Notes: generated by a model from the sequence alone, not told the origin. Shown: positions 10,965 through 24,297, counted from the stretch's first letter. The stretch is 64,000 bases of DNA from Eulemur rufifrons (GCF_041146395.1 NC_090989.1:173259501-173323500); one strand, 5' to 3'. Made by a program: numbers and translations.

Positions 10965-12640
10965 TGTATTTCCATATACTAGCATTGAGCACATGGAAAA
11001 TGAAATTAAAAACAAAATACCATTTACAATTACTCCAAAACCTGTAAATCTATCCAAATCTTGATAGGACTTGTATGCTGAAAACTATACATTGCTGACG
11101 AAAGAAATCAAAAATCTAAATAAATGGAGAGATATTCCATGTTCATGGATCAGAAGACTCAATTTAGTAAAAATTGATTATCCTAAAATTATCCTAGGAT
11201 TGATTAACCTAAATAAGCTTTAATGCAATTTCTATCAAATTCCTAACAATATTTTTTATAGATGTAGGCCATTTTTTATAGAATGGAGATGCCTCTCCAT
11301 TCTAAACTTTATTTGGAGAGGCAAAGGAACTAGAATAGTGAAATAATTCTAAAAAATAGGAGGAAGAATCACTATTAATTTCAAGATTTATTATGTAGTA
11401 ATCAAAACTGCATGTTTGGTGGAGGGATAGATACATAAGTAAATGGAATAGAAGAGGGAACCAGAAGGAGCCTGATATAAGTATGGCAAACTGATTTTTG
11501 ACAATGGTATAAAAGCAACTCAGTGAAGGATGGGTAGTCTTTTCAACAGATGGTATTGGAGCAATTGGACATTCATAGGTAAAAAAATGAACCTCCATCC
11601 TTATACAATATACAAACAGACTTAAATGTAAAATGTGAAACTATGAAAGTTATAGAAGAGAACAGAGGAGAAAATCTTCAGGACCTAAGTCTTAATGAAG
11701 AGTTGTTAGACATGACACAAAAAGCATGATCTATCAAAGAAAAAATAGATAAATTGGACCTCACCAAAATTTAAAGCTTTTGCTCCGTGAAAAGTCTAGT
11801 TATGAAAAGACAAGGTACAGTCTGGGAGAAAAATTTTGTAAGCCATATGTCTGACAAAGGATTCATATCTAGAATATGTATAGAACTCTCAAAACTTAAC
11901 ATTAAAAACAAACACTCGTAAAGGACTTGTGAGGATGTGGAGACACCAGATCACACATACTTTGGCAGTGGAATGTAAAATGGTCTGGCTACTCCCCCTC
12001 TCCCCCTCCCCCCCCAAAAAAAACTTTGGCAGTTTCTTGGGGGGGCGGAAATGACAAATTGAAAATAACACTTATCATGTGACACAACAATTGTACTCCT
12101 GGGCATTTTTCTCAGAGAAATGAAAGCTATGGTTGCACAAAACCTGTACACAATTGTTCATAGCAACTTTATTTGTAATAGCCAAAAACTGGAAACACTC
12201 AAAATGTGTCTCAACACGTGAATGACTAAACAAACTCTATGGTACATCCATACCATGGAGTACTACTTGGCAATCAAAAGGAACAAACTATTGACTCATA
12301 CAACTTGGGTGGATCTCAGGGGGCATTTTCCTGAGTTTTTAGAGAGATGGAAAATAGAGTAGTTGTTATCCAGGGTTTGCAATGGTGTGTGGCAGGGGTG
12401 ATGGTGTGACTATAAAGGGACAGCACGAGGGGAGATCTTTGTAATAAGGGAATAGTTCTATAGCTAAAACTATTTTACCAAGGTCAAATTCCTGGTTTTG
12501 ATACTATGCTACAATTATTAGCGATATAACCAGTGAATGATCTCACCAGTGAATGATAAAAGGTACAAGGGATCTATGTCTCTGTATTGTCTTTACAGCC
12601 TTTTGTAATTATTTCAAATAAAAAGTTAAAACAAATCCAA
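10965..12640 (+). mobile_element. old L1 (L1M type), ORF2 to 3' end
   Basis: Decayed ORF2, for example ATTCCATGTTCATGGATCAG and the C-terminal CCATACCATGGAGTACTACT, then a 3' UTR ending AATAAAAAGTTAAAA. Many stops in every frame. Confidence 0.88.
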
Positions 12641-14169
12641 AAGAAAACCATTCATCCTGTTGAGGATAGATTTTAAACATGCTATTAACAACTTTCACTA
12701 TTATTTAGAGTCAAGTTTCCTGAGAATGATCTGCCTACCCTTCAAAACACCTCATATTCTAATGGACAAATTACATGTTTCCTTCAGTAGCTTGAGGCTG
12801 TGTAGGAAACTACATTTCAGATACAATTGGAGGATGAAAACAGGAAAATTGAAGCTGATGCATGGCAGTATCTTAACCTCCCATTAGATGAGCACAGAAT
12901 TATTCTAAAGGATTGAATCAGCAGTGTACCTGTGGAATTACATCTGTTTTATAAAGGCATTTCTAGCAATTGATCTGTACCAAATCACAGGTATTTCAAA
13001 GATCAGAAGAAAACAAAAGTAAAGGAAAAAAGGAAACGTTGTCATTTCCTGACCCTTCCTATTTTTAATGTGAACCAAACAGTTGATATTGCTTTCACAT
13101 GCTCATTGAAAGACTAAAACAGAGCTCAGACGTTGCACATGATCAAATGTCTAATTATACCATTAGGCACTTTTACCAACAAAGGCTTTACTTTGATTCA
13201 GTAAATCAACATCCACTAGGGTTCCCCCAAGAGGTTGCCATAAAATGAGCTTGGTTTTATAATTTGTCCTTTTAATATCTATATTTTATTCAAAACACAG
13301 TCATTAGAACTGATTTGATGTTGCTCATGGTAATGCAATACTTACTATCTTTCTGACAAGGAGATCTTTTCAGATAGAAACTTAAAGGGAATTCTCCTTT
13401 GTGGAGAAAGAGCGTGAGAAAATAGAATGAGATATTTATAGAAAAATACATATGGCTTCAAGTCTCCTTTAGAGATCAAATGGAAAATATGCCTTCTTTT
13501 TTCTCACAGGCCTTGATTTTGTCGTTGCTTCTCAGGACCGTTGCGTGGAGTGTAGTGGTCCAGTTTTAAGGGATGCTTTCCTCTAACCCAGAGAAACTAT
13601 GGCCTGACCAAGGAAACCCTGTGTTTAAAAGTCAGATCAGAAAACAGTTGGTCATTAAGACAGCTGCAAAACTAGAAGAAATAACCCCCACTCCCACCTC
13701 CTGCAGGCCTTGCCTGCTCCTCCTTTTAACCATGAAAAGCAACCCCCTCCTGTCTAATAGCATCCTGTGGACTCCTATTTTCTGCTGAGACAGTACCTTG
13801 GCAATTGGGATGATGTTCCATTAAATTCCAAGACAAGTACTTCCTCATTTTAGCAGTCTTGCCAATGTAGTTTACATAATGTCTTATTGCTAAAAATCAA
13901 TTAGTATCTTACCAAATTTCTAGTTAAGTGATTCTCATTTAAATCTATTTACTTTCTAAGAACTCATATTCCCAGTTCTGGACAGTCTTATGTAATTAAA
14001 AATTTTATCACAGCATTAGGCTCTAAATCTTTTGACTTCCCCTATCACTAGCCCGATAAGGCTTTATTTTTATAGTGTCTTCTTTGGGGATTTTTACTCA
14101 TGCTTTAAGGCCTTTGAGAAGAGCTTGTGGTTGCTGACATTACTGTTTACTAACATTTACTCTCAAATT
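12641..14169. other. no recognised gene or repeat
   Basis: The reading frames at 12660-12887 and 13573-13788 are short and unrecognised. Nothing else seen. Confidence 0.35.
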
Positions 14170-14362
14170 GCAAATCTCTGTGAGAGACAAAGTAGGAACA
14201 TGACAAGTGGTATGAATCCCAGCTCTGACACTTAACTGTCCATGAGTCTTCAGGATGGCTTTTCAGTTTTTCTAAGGCTCATCTCTTTCATCTGGAAAAT
14301 GCTGGTTAAATATTATGTTGTGCCTTACTTATGGTGGGTGCTCAATAAATGTTAGTTCCCTT
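14170..14362 (+). mobile_element. MIR SINE
   Basis: Forward MIR with TGGTATGAATCCCAGCTCTG, a TCATCTGGAAAATG block and GGTGGGTGCTCAATAAATGT at its 3' end. Confidence 0.88.
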
Positions 14363-15284
14363 TCTCTCTCTAGTGATTTCTGCAGAGTGAAGTCAAAGAT
14401 GTCTCGGGCTTGCATTAAAACCTGGAATGTGGGAAAGCAGAGGAAACTATAATAGATGAATTCTGAGGTCTGCATAAATCTCTTTCCAAACATTCTGATA
14501 CCTGAAATCTCTAGATTGGCAAGACTTGTGTACGAGAGATCAAGTTGAAATGATGATAATCTCAGAGAGTTTTGACAGTCAAACAGAATGTCATTTCTAA
14601 GTATCTGGGTTGTTCTCCCTGCTCAAGAGTAATACCTCAGTCTAAGTTAGGATGACTGGGTAGACTAAAGGGAGTCCAGTGGGAGATTAAATATACTGGT
14701 GAACCATTCTCAAAGAATGACAGTTTAAAGAAGGAAGTTAAACCTGTTTCGTTTGTGCTGGAGGGATTGTGATTTATGAAGGTGCCTGAGTGATGACACA
14801 AAGAGGTCAATGCCACTGGAAGAAGAACTTATTACTGACATTTCCTGAGAAAAGAGAGCAGTCCATGCAGGGCCACAGGGGGAGCTCCAAGTTTTGGTCT
14901 TGGAGGTAGAAACAGGAATGAGGAAAAATTTAGACCAGAACTTTTATTGGGATTTCTGTGGGAGCGAAACAGGGCAGGGTAAATAGTTTAGGATTGGCTA
15001 GTTTGAATAATAAGCAACAGTAATAAAAAGCAGACTCATGAGGAAAAAAATGTTAGATAAGCTTTGTTCAGGCATGAATTATAGTGCTGTTGGCCCTAAG
15101 TTCAATGTGCATGGATCAATGATAATGTATTAAATAAGGTGCCTTTAAACACAAACAGACATAAAACAAGGTTATGTATTGATTGGATGATGAAAATATT
15201 GTGACCAGAGGCTGGAAGGAAACTCACCCTGTGTTTCCCCTAGAAGTCTTGATTCAATATTCATTAATTCCATGTTTGTGGCAA
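14363..15284. other. no recognised gene or repeat
   Basis: Nothing identified in either strand. Confidence 0.35.
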
Positions 15285-15515
15285 CATTATAAAACATAAC
15301 TACCACAAATAACAAGAATCAATGGTACAATTCTGGTAAGGATGCAGAGTAACTAGATCTCTCACACTTTGTAGGTTGGAATATAGACTAGCACAGCAAC
15401 TCTGGAAAAGTGTGTCAACTTTTCTTAGAAAGTAAAACATGTTTACCGTATAACCCAGTGATTGTACTCCAGAGAATTTATCCCAGAGAAACAAAAACTT
15501 ACATTCACTCATGTA
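15285..15515 (+). mobile_element. L1M ORF2 C-terminal fragment
   Basis: Decayed ORF2 block with GGAATATAGACTAGCACAGC, AACCCAGTGATTGTACTCC and TTATCCCAGAGAAAC in forward order. Confidence 0.78.
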
Positions 15516-15559
15516 CTCTTAAAATAAGTTTATATCTTGCTAAATTTGGGAAGTTTTCA

Positions 15560-16980
15560 GCCATTTTTTGCAAGGTTTTTTTAGCTTCATATTTTATTTC
15601 CTGTCCTTGTTAGACTCAAAGGACATGAATGTTAGATATTTTGTTATTGTCTCACAAGTCCCTGAGGCTCCATTCATTTTATTTCTATCTATTTTCTCTC
15701 TTTGTTCAGATTGGATAATCTCTATTGGTCTATTTTCAAGTGTACTGATTCCTTCCTATTTCATCTCATTTCTGCTATTAAAACTATCCAGGGAGGTTTT
15801 TAAACATTTTTCAGTTATATTTTTCATTCTAAATTTTAATTTGGTTCTTCTTCATACTTTTGTTGCCATTTTAGTCTATTTTTAAATTTATTTCAACAGT
15901 GTTTGTAATTGCTTGTTGGAGTATTTTTATGACAGCTGCTTTAAAATTCTTATCAAAACCCCCAACATCTGTGTCATCTCAGTGCTGGCATCTGTTAATC
16001 ATACTCTCTCATTTGAGTTGATATTGCCCTGTTTCTTAATATAATGAGTAATTTTGGACTGTATCCTAGACATTGTGAATATCGTGTTATCAAATTCTGG
16101 TTCCTATGTAAATTTATTTTGACAGCTAATCAACTTGTTTAGGTTCAAATGCATGTCCAGCCCACTCTTGTGGGTCATGATTCAAATGTCAATTCAGTTT
16201 GTAATGCCTCTGAAGTGCTATTCTGGTCCACCTCTCCTGTGTGTTACCTAGATGACAGGAGTCACTCTACAGTGTCCTCAGTAATGGCCAGAGTGGGGAG
16301 GAGGGGGCATCACTCATTATTACAGGTAGGGACAGAAGACAGGTTTTATGCACTGACACAGCTGGGCAATGGAGTTGCAGAGGGAATGTAGTCACAATTT
16401 TGCCCACCCAGAGAGTAGGGGCTGGGGGTGCTCCCTGTGACTGTAGGGGTGGTAAGGGGAATGTAAAAGGGGGTGGTGGAAGTCAGAGTTCATCCACATG
16501 ATCACAGAGGAAGGACTTCACCTCAACACTGTAGGGCAAGGAGATGGAAGAAACAAAGGGCTCCACCTACAGATTCTACTGCTGCCCTACCTGTTGTGGT
16601 GGAGGGTAGGTAGATGCAGATTTTCTCATGGTGTTTACCTCAAGAACAGGCAGGCAGATATTCATTAAAGGTTTCTGTGCTGATGAGTTGTACTTTTTCC
16701 AGTTCTTTGGGCAAGAGAATGCAGGTTTTTCTTGGGGTAATTTTTTTGTCTGCATCTATTGATACTGCTGAGTTACAGGCTCCTCCAGCCCTCAAGCTAG
16801 GGTACACAGGTGATAAGGGGGAGAAAAAAAAAAAAAAACAAGCTAAACCCAGGGCCTCACTCATAGACTCTTTTGTGAGTCCCAACATCCCTAGCCAGTC
16901 TGCCTTTCCTCTGCCTTTCAGAGTCCTCTGCTAGGTAACTTCTGTATTTTGTCCAGGGATTTTTGTTGGGATGAGCAAGA
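15560..16980. repeat. probable ancient LINE-derived sequence
   Basis: Blocks such as AGTAATTTTGGACTGTATCC followed by TAGACATTGTGAATATCG recur widely in mammalian genomes as old LINE sequence. I cannot name the family or be sure of strand. The reading frame at 15568-15885 is within it. Confidence 0.45.
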
Positions 16981-19362
16981 GTAAAATAGAATGCACCTTA
17001 CCCAGAACCAGAAGTACAACCAATCCCCTTGGGATGGCTATTTTGGATTTCTGATTTTTTGGTCTTATGAATGATACTATGATTCATATTCTTGCTCATG
17101 CCGTTTGGCCTCTTAATTCCTTAAGACAAATTCTAATTAGAAATCATAACGTCAAGAGGTGACATATTAGGGCTTTTGATATACAATATGTACAGTATAA
17201 CACTATACCCCTGTAATTCTTGTTAAATATTATCTTTCATGTATCAGTTTGGCCAACATTAAAAAGAAAGACTGTTCAATCTCAACTACTCATCAAAAAC
17301 TGCAAACGTTTAGCCTTTTTGTATTTCTTTTGTGAATTATTAATACCTTCTGTTCACTTTTCAACTGAGGTGTTCACCTTTTTCTTACTGGTTTGAAAAG
17401 GCTTCATATATATGAATATCAGTGGGTTTTTTTGTCTCCCCTATAGACTATAAATAACATTCCCAGTTCGACTTTGGTTTGGTTTATATAGTTTTGCCAC
17501 ATCCAAGGTTTTGTTTTTTATGTAGTAGATCTATCCATTTTAATGAGTGTTTTCCTATTAGGTAGATTTGACTTCCAGGCCCTACTTTTAGCCTGAAGAG
17601 TCCCCCTCCCTCTTCTGACTCCTTTTTGCATTTGAAGTGTCAGGGGGGAAGAAAAAAACCAATATAGCTCTCTTTAAATCAAAGAAAGGAAAATGGAGTA
17701 ACAAATAGGGAAGATCTCTAGATTAGTCTTTTTTCTGAACCTTTTTCTAAAATAAGAGCCCTCTAAAAACTCAAATCACTTTCTACTTCATTCTCTTTGA
17801 CCTCAGCCCAAATGCCTACATTGCCAAATCAGAGCCATCTGCACTGACTTTCCGCAGGCAAAGTCCCTTTCCCTTGGGAATGTCAGACACAGCATCTTTT
17901 AAAGATCCCCTCCCTGTTCCCACTCCTTGTCTGTGCTCTAGTAGTGAATCGGGAAAGACAGTGATTGAAATAGCATATGGCAGCATCAAATACCAATTTT
18001 TCTGACTTTGACAGTTTCAAGAGTTGTCACTAACTTTTTCTCAAGCTGAGGCTTCACTGTTTTACTCTGGTTTCTTTACTGTGGCATCGAGAATCAGTTT
18101 CAGTCCTCTGTCAGACATACAGCACTCATAAATATTTAAATATTCCCAGGTATTGTCCTGATTCCTATTTCAACCCATGCACCCACTGAGCTGACCTAAG
18201 CATTCCACTCTATTGATCTGCGTGAGAGAGAAAGTATGGAGTATTTTTTGTTTTCTTTTTAGTTGTTGCAATGCTAAAATAACAAAAGCACGATTTTATT
18301 TTCTATGATGTCTGCAAACGGTCCGTAAGACATTGTTACATCTATTAAGTTCAACACTCAAAGCAATGGTGAAGATGAAATTCAAAAAGAAGGCAGAGAA
18401 GTTCACAGACCCAGATTAAACTGCCGAGAGTAGTATTTCAGGTTTGGAAGTAGAAGACCAAAGTTCATTTGCTCGCTTCCATTTTTCTTGATCATTAATT
18501 GCAGTTATTCAATTAATAATTCAGTGTCCTGAACTATTTTGATAACTCCTCATTAAGAGAATCAAAGCTGATAATTAAAGGATGAGTCAGAGACCTTATA
18601 CACCGAGAGCAAAAGCCCAAATGAACAGCATAAAAGATGCATCATTCTACATTCCTAACATGTAAGTGGGCTATGAATATTGATAGTGCCTAATAGGAGA
18701 GAAAGGGACGAAAGTATGAGCTTGCAGAGCCCTGCTTTGTTCACAGCCCCAAATCAATACTAAGAGGACTGCTCAACATGCTTCAGTAACTGGTCATCAA
18801 TTATTTATAGGGCTCTTTTGTTCCAAGTTTCTGTTTACAAGATTACTTTGTAACTTGAAATGATTGTTTCCTTCCCCATGGCTGCTGGATGGGGGTTGAG
18901 TTTTTTACAGGATGAACTTGAAAGCACCGTGTTTGTGTCTGTCTTCCATCTGTCGCTTCAGGTTTCAGATTTAAGTCAGGGTAACCTGTGTTCTACATCT
19001 TCCTTGCCAGTGGTGCTGTGACTTCCACCAGATGGGTTTTACAGGCCAAGGCATTGACTCTAAAGAAAGCACAGGGTCTTCCACATTCTGCCACAGTGAC
19101 AGCTAAGGGCAATGGGAAGCAGTGCTCCTTGAATCTGTTCTAAGTTTGTCCTACCTCCATTTTCTCAAAGTTCTGACTTGGAAACAAGGAGAAAACACTT
19201 TAAGGTCTAGTCTTATCTGTTCCCAATTCTCTGCCAGCAGCATCCACTTAAACCTTAAGCCCAGTTTGGAGGCTAGGCTGTTTTGTCGTCTTTCTGCTTG
19301 AAGTGACTACTTGAACGACAAGTTATTCATAAAAGATGTCCAGCTTTATTAAGAACTTATTG
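16981..19362. other. mostly unique DNA downstream of TAFA4
   Basis: 17000-17560 has a LINE-like look without a firm match. 17600-19360 shows no repeat and includes the AT-rich cluster at 18480-18620. Confidence 0.35.
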
Positions 19363-19722
19363 CAGTTGTCCCTCCATATCTGCTGGTTCCACATTTGTGG
19401 ATTCAATCAACTGCAGATTGAAAATCTTCAGGAAAAAAAAAAAAATTGGATAGCTGTTTGTACTCAACACGTAGATTTTTTTTTTTTTTTGTCATTATTC
19501 CCTAAATAAGACAGTGTAACAACCATTTGCGTAGCATTTACCTTGTACTAGGTATTATATGTAATCTGGAGATGATCTAATGTGCACAAGAGGCTATGCA
19601 TAGGTTATATAGAAATACTAAGCCATTTTATATCAGGGATTTGAGCATCTGCAAATTTTGGTATCTGATTTCCAATGGTGTTCCTAGAACCAATGCCCCA
19701 CAGGTACTGAGGGACAAGTGTA
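19363..19722 (+). mobile_element. Tigger-type (MER44/Tigger7-like) mariner-superfamily element
   Basis: Starts CAGTTGTCCCTCCATATCTG and ends TACTGAGGGACAAGTGTA, giving matching inverted ends. Interior blocks ACCTTGTACTAGGTATTATA and TTGAGCATCTGCAAATTTTG fit the family. Confidence 0.88.
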
Positions 19723-19739
19723 TTTCCTAACCACCATGC

Positions 19740-19920
19740 TAAGATTTTTATGATACAAAAAATTCTTACAAAAAGTCCTATGAGGTGTCTATATTAGCCC
19801 CATTTTACAGGTAGAAAGACTGAAATTTATGGAATATAAAGCTTTGTAAGTAGCAGAGCCAGGATCAAACACAGATTTGTTTGCCTCCAGTACCTGAGCT
19901 CTCTGCTACTATCTGATAGT
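19740..19920 (-). mobile_element. MIR SINE
   Basis: Reverse MIR with CCCCATTTTACAGGTAGAAA and GTAGCAGAGCCAGGATCAAA. Confidence 0.78.
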
Positions 19921-19967
19921 GTCCAATGGACTGATTTTAAGAGTCATGTTTTTTCCATTGACTAGAA

Positions 19968-20188
19968 CAGGAATCAGTAAACTTTTTCTTTAAAGGGGCA
20001 AAGAGTAAATATTTTAGGTTTTGTGGGCCCTATGGTCTCTGATAAAACTAATCTGCCCTGCTGTTATATATCGTCTCTGGCTACTTTCCCACTATAACGA
20101 AGGGTGAGGCTGGGTTCCAACAAATTTTTATTTACAAAAATAGGCAGGCTGGTTTTGACATATGGGCTGCAGTTTGCCAACCCCTAGA
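19968..20188 (+). mobile_element. hAT-Charlie small element
   Basis: Begins CAGGAATCAGTAAACTTTTT and ends GCAGTTTGCCAACCCCTAG, with TTTTAGGTTTTGTGGGCCC inside. Same family as 24409-24752. Confidence 0.85.
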
Positions 20189-20199
20189 GTAAAAGAATC

Positions 20200-22811
20200 T
20201 ACATGCTTTAGCTGCAACTCTTAAAAATGCTTTGCCTCCTTCGGAAAGACCCTAAATGGTGAAGTTAGTCATCAGACGGGGCATTGGACTGACTCATCCT
20301 TGGACAGTGGGTCCCTAATAGGCCACAAAAAAATTTGTGCAGAAGCATTTTCCAATCTTAAACCTTTAATCTATGCTACAGGCATTTTTGGTCCAGTTGT
20401 TTTCGTTGCCGTTTTCAGGAATTGATTCCTCACTTGGACACCAACAAGTTCTTTCAAAAAAAATCTAAAAGTATGGGCAAAAATTCACATGAGAGGAGCT
20501 GGCCAAGCAGTGGTGATGGTGTGGACTGGGGAGTATGAACTCGTCAAATGGGCCACTTCTCCTCTCCATCCGATATTGTTGATGTGAGAGAACATGGGCC
20601 CAATGTTGCCGCATCTTATTCAAAACAACTTGGAAAAACCACATAACATGTGGGATTGTATCTGCCCTTGCGCAGCCTCTGACATGAGAAAGGCTGGTGA
20701 CCTGCCCGTGAGCACAGTGGTATAGATAACCTTCGGGCAGCTTGTAGTCCAAGACCAACTACCGAGCATGTCAATATATTTAATATTATCCCTGGCCAAC
20801 AGTTTCCTTTAAATAAGTAAAAAATAACACAGCTGTTCTTTTAAACTCAAGTAGAAATTCAGTTATGGTTATTTTACCCATTTAAAAAAAGCAGCATGAT
20901 GTTCATCAGTTTATTGACACATTATGAGACAACAGCAAAGAGGACAGGTCTGTATGATAAAGCAGGGTCAGCTACTAGCCAGATTCTCCCTGACACTTAG
21001 AAATACAGACTAGCATGTGTTATTTTAAAAGTACTTAAAGAAAAATCTATAATTTCCTGTGTTTTATCATGACCCCCTCATTGTATAATAATTTTAAATA
21101 ATAACAGGCCGTGTGAGTTTGGGTCTTAAATTTTACTGGCTCTTAAATTCTCCTCTATGAAATAGGAATATTCATAAAAGGTTCCCCAAATTGAGTAGAA
21201 AAATAGATCGGTTTGGATAGGGACAGAGAATTTTTGCCAGTAACTCAGGGCAGTTTGGGGAGGCTCATTAAGCGTTTGTCGAATTTGATCTATGAACTGA
21301 GTTCCACTTTTCAAGGGCAGGCGATTAAAAGGTGTATGCGGTTTGGAGCAGCCCATCTGGACATGAGGGAGAGATAGACACGCTGGGCAATTACTTGTTT
21401 CTTTAAGGAGACCTTGGCTGTATCCATACAGATACAAGAATCAAAGCTTTCTCAGGTGTTGAGACCACATGTGCCAGTCACAGGACCCAATGCTGACATG
21501 ACCATAGCCTCCCAACTCCCATGGCATCATTGTTTTAAACACTGTAAAAATACAGAAAAGTCCCTTACCTACCTCCCTAAGGGAAAGGAATAGGAAGGAC
21601 AACATTAAAATGTTTCTCAAAGAAAGCCCCATTTCAGGGCTTACTTTTGAACGAGGTGAAGAGTATACTTTGAAACAATAACGGATGAAATGGCAGCTTA
21701 GAGGCTGGCCATGTTCCCAAATGGACCACTGATTCCCTGGAAGTGGTTTACTCCCCAGAAATGTACCTCAGTGTGAAGCAGTGTTGTTAGTACTTGATCT
21801 TATTTGGGGTACAAGATCAGATGTGTGGGCTAAAAAACTAAGTCATTGTTTTATATGCTATAAAATTTTTTTTTTTTTTTTACTTTCTCTTCTTACAATG
21901 GGAGGCCTTATACTGAAGGCAGCAGAGTATATATAAAACATCATGAATATGCCTAAACTTAACAGAACCACCCTAGATTTTAAATTCTCCCTAATGCTGG
22001 TTTGGGAGAAGAAAAAAAAAATGTAGCCATCAAAATATATGCACCAACTTCGACATATAGTTCACATCCCCAAAGTGGTTTTTCACATTTACATTTAAAA
22101 TTTGCAAGCCTAGGATGTTAACGCAAAGTCTTAAGGCATAAAATAATCACAAAAACTTATACGCCAATCAGCAGAATGAATTTTTTACTTATTAATATGA
22201 TCATCATAAATTTGGTAAGCATCTAGTCAAATTCAAACAAAATTTAGCAAACAAATGGATTATCACCTATTTCCATTCCTTCTGCAAGAATAAAGTAGTT
22301 GTTACCTCTATAAATAACATTATAGCATTGATTTTTCCCTCCATAATTGTGAAAGGACAGGTATAATTAACTAACTTGGTGCAGAAACTGTTTTGGGCAT
22401 TTCTTAATATTTAAAATCCATCTCATATTATTACAGTAGTATGTGTTTTAATAATAGTCTGCATTTGAAATCTGGGTCAGTCGTTCTTTATCTGTTTCGT
22501 ATGTTTCTGCATGACAGCGTCTGAGAATGCGTGGAGACATGCCTGCTGCAAAACCATTAAACCAAGAAAAAAGACTCGGATTTTACTAACATTTGTTAGC
22601 CAACTCATTTCTTTAAATAAGTAGGGAAAGAGCTAAGTTAAGAAGAAATCATTTACAGTCTAAAAATTCAGCATTGAAAGTCTCCTGTCTAGCAGTTAAC
22701 AAAATATTTTCATATAATTGGCATAAATGGGATCTGAGAAATCACCCTTGATCTAAACCGAGACTGTTTTATATTTTAAATGATTTACCTATTTGACTAC
22801 ACATAAGCCAT
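20200..22811. other. no named repeat; two unexplained minus-strand reading frames
   Basis: No repeat family recognised apart from a T-run near 21868-21881. Minus-strand frames 20758-20465 (97 codons) and 21437-21126 (103 codons) match nothing I know and lack splice or promoter support. It lies just downstream of the TAFA4 end. Confidence 0.35.
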
Positions 22812-23514
22812 AAAAATCTCAATGAGTTTTATTTCTTTTGTAAATATGTCATGATAGAGCTTTGGTTATAAAATAGTGGAATTGATATGCTTCCTTAGCA
22901 CTAAGTAAAATGGTGCACTGAAGTGAAAATGCTCCCATTTTCTCTCTGCTAACCCAACAATGGAATGTACAATGCAAAATGCAAAAAGTTTAGATTATCA
23001 AAAGTAAAAACACAAATGCACACACAATAACCCTGCTAAGTCCTCCTGTGTTTCAAGGTTCATAAGATAAATTTTCTTCACCAGTTAATCTACATCTGCA
23101 AGTACGTTTGCCAAAATCTTTAGACCTCTTTTAAACCACTTTAATACAAGGGCTGAAAGAAAAGTTCAAAGGAGGAACGGAATGAGGACTCTTGTAAAGG
23201 CAGAAAGAAATTGAAGACCAAACGTTCCCTTAGTAGTGATCCATTTTGAAGTCTCTGATTTGTTCCTCCAAGATTTCTTGGAGGTATAACCCTTTGGAAT
23301 CCAGATAGGATGTCCAATGTGTGGCATCTTGTGGTTATAATTCAATGCAATAAAATCATGAAGCTGGGAGAGCTGGGCCAGTTAAGTGAATTCCACTTCT
23401 CACAGCACGCATACAAATGTGAAGTTGCTGAAATCCAAGACAATTTCCCACAAAGTGGCCAGGACGGTAATCCAAGCAAGAGAGCTCCAGGATTGAAGCA
23501 CACCTCTCTCTTTG
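22812..23514 (-). other. TAFA4: TAFA4 3' untranslated region (probable extent)
   Basis: This stretch follows the stop codon on the minus strand, shows no recognisable repeat, and ends at the first good AATAAA followed by GU-rich sequence. The length of about 700 nt is an inference from that signal. A weaker ATTAAA at 23145-23140 could give a shorter UTR of about 380 nt. Confidence 0.6.
22828..22833 (-). promoter_or_regulatory. candidate TAFA4 polyadenylation signal AATAAA
   Basis: Canonical AATAAA on the minus strand. Downstream (lower coordinates) the sequence turns T/G-rich around 22815-22795, including TTATGTGTAG, which suits a downstream element. Cleavage would fall near 22812. Transcript ends are needed to confirm it. 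Confidence 0.5.
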
Positions 23515-23526
23515 CTACCGTGTTAC
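23515..23526 (-). CDS. TAFA4: TAFA4 terminal coding exon, last three residues and stop
   Basis: The terminal coding segment is only GTA ACA CGG TAG (Val-Thr-Arg-stop), which matches the VTR end I recall for human TAFA4. The acceptor is TTTTTAG just before it (23528-23527), preceded on the minus strand by a run of 15 T (23554-23540) acting as polypyrimidine tract. It is in phase with the GC donor at 29941, giving KTTK-VTR. Visible coding sequence totals 293 nt. If the protein has the 140 residues I recall, 130 nt remain upstream, consistent with one missing exon coding the signal peptide. The intron to the previous exon is 6415 nt. Confidence 0.9.
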   Translation of the reverse strand, partial: VTR

Positions 23527-24297
23527 CTAAAAATTCAAGAAAAAAAAAAAAAAATCAGTGAGCATTCAATATCTCACACCCACCAAATATAACCATTCCT
23601 ACAACCAGGACCAATAAGTCCCTATCTGCATATAGTTTATCAATTTGTACCTTGACTTGTAAGCAACCTCACTAAATCAACTGTTCAACTTCTACATTTC
23701 TTGCTTTTAGGTTGCAAGGAAAACATACACAAAGGCTTCCACAACAAGATATTATGCACCGCGTGTATTTCGTGAGGTTATAAAAATCCCATCTGATTAG
23801 GTACACTCATTGCCCATCAATTCATGCATGCTGAGCATGCTTTGTTAATGGTGCTAAAAAATTTTCAAATGAATGCTGATTAAAATCAGTGTTTGTCAAG
23901 ATCAAGATGATGTTGCCTTTGTTACTTTTCTTTTGAAAGTGAAAGTTAATGGCATTAAAATAGGTCATTTTTTACTGGAAAACATATCCATTAAGAAGGT
24001 GGTGGTTGCATTTTTTCATTTTTTCATTTTTAAATATCCAGGCTCATTGCATATGGTCTTAGAAAATTAGAATAGCAGTTGCTATAATTTGATTGGTCAT
24101 GGGAAATTTTACAGGTTAGTCAGTCAGTCAATACACCAGCTTTAGGAAAAAAGAAAGCATAAGCCTTTAATATGCCTACACCGTAAAAATATTTCCAAGG
24201 TAAATTATTTGACAGTATAGTCATCATGCCTGGTCTTTAGACACGATCAGATATTTATTCAAGCCTCAGCTTTGCTATTAACTGACATAAGGCCTTT

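Noticed and set aside
15568..15885. 105-codon hydrophobic plus-strand frame resembling a membrane protein
   Set aside because: The hydrophobicity comes from T-rich old LINE sequence; no start context, splice sites or conserved motif were seen.
23310..23561. 83-codon plus-strand frame ending in a lysine run
   Set aside because: It is the antisense shadow of the TAFA4 terminal exon and its T-rich acceptor tract.
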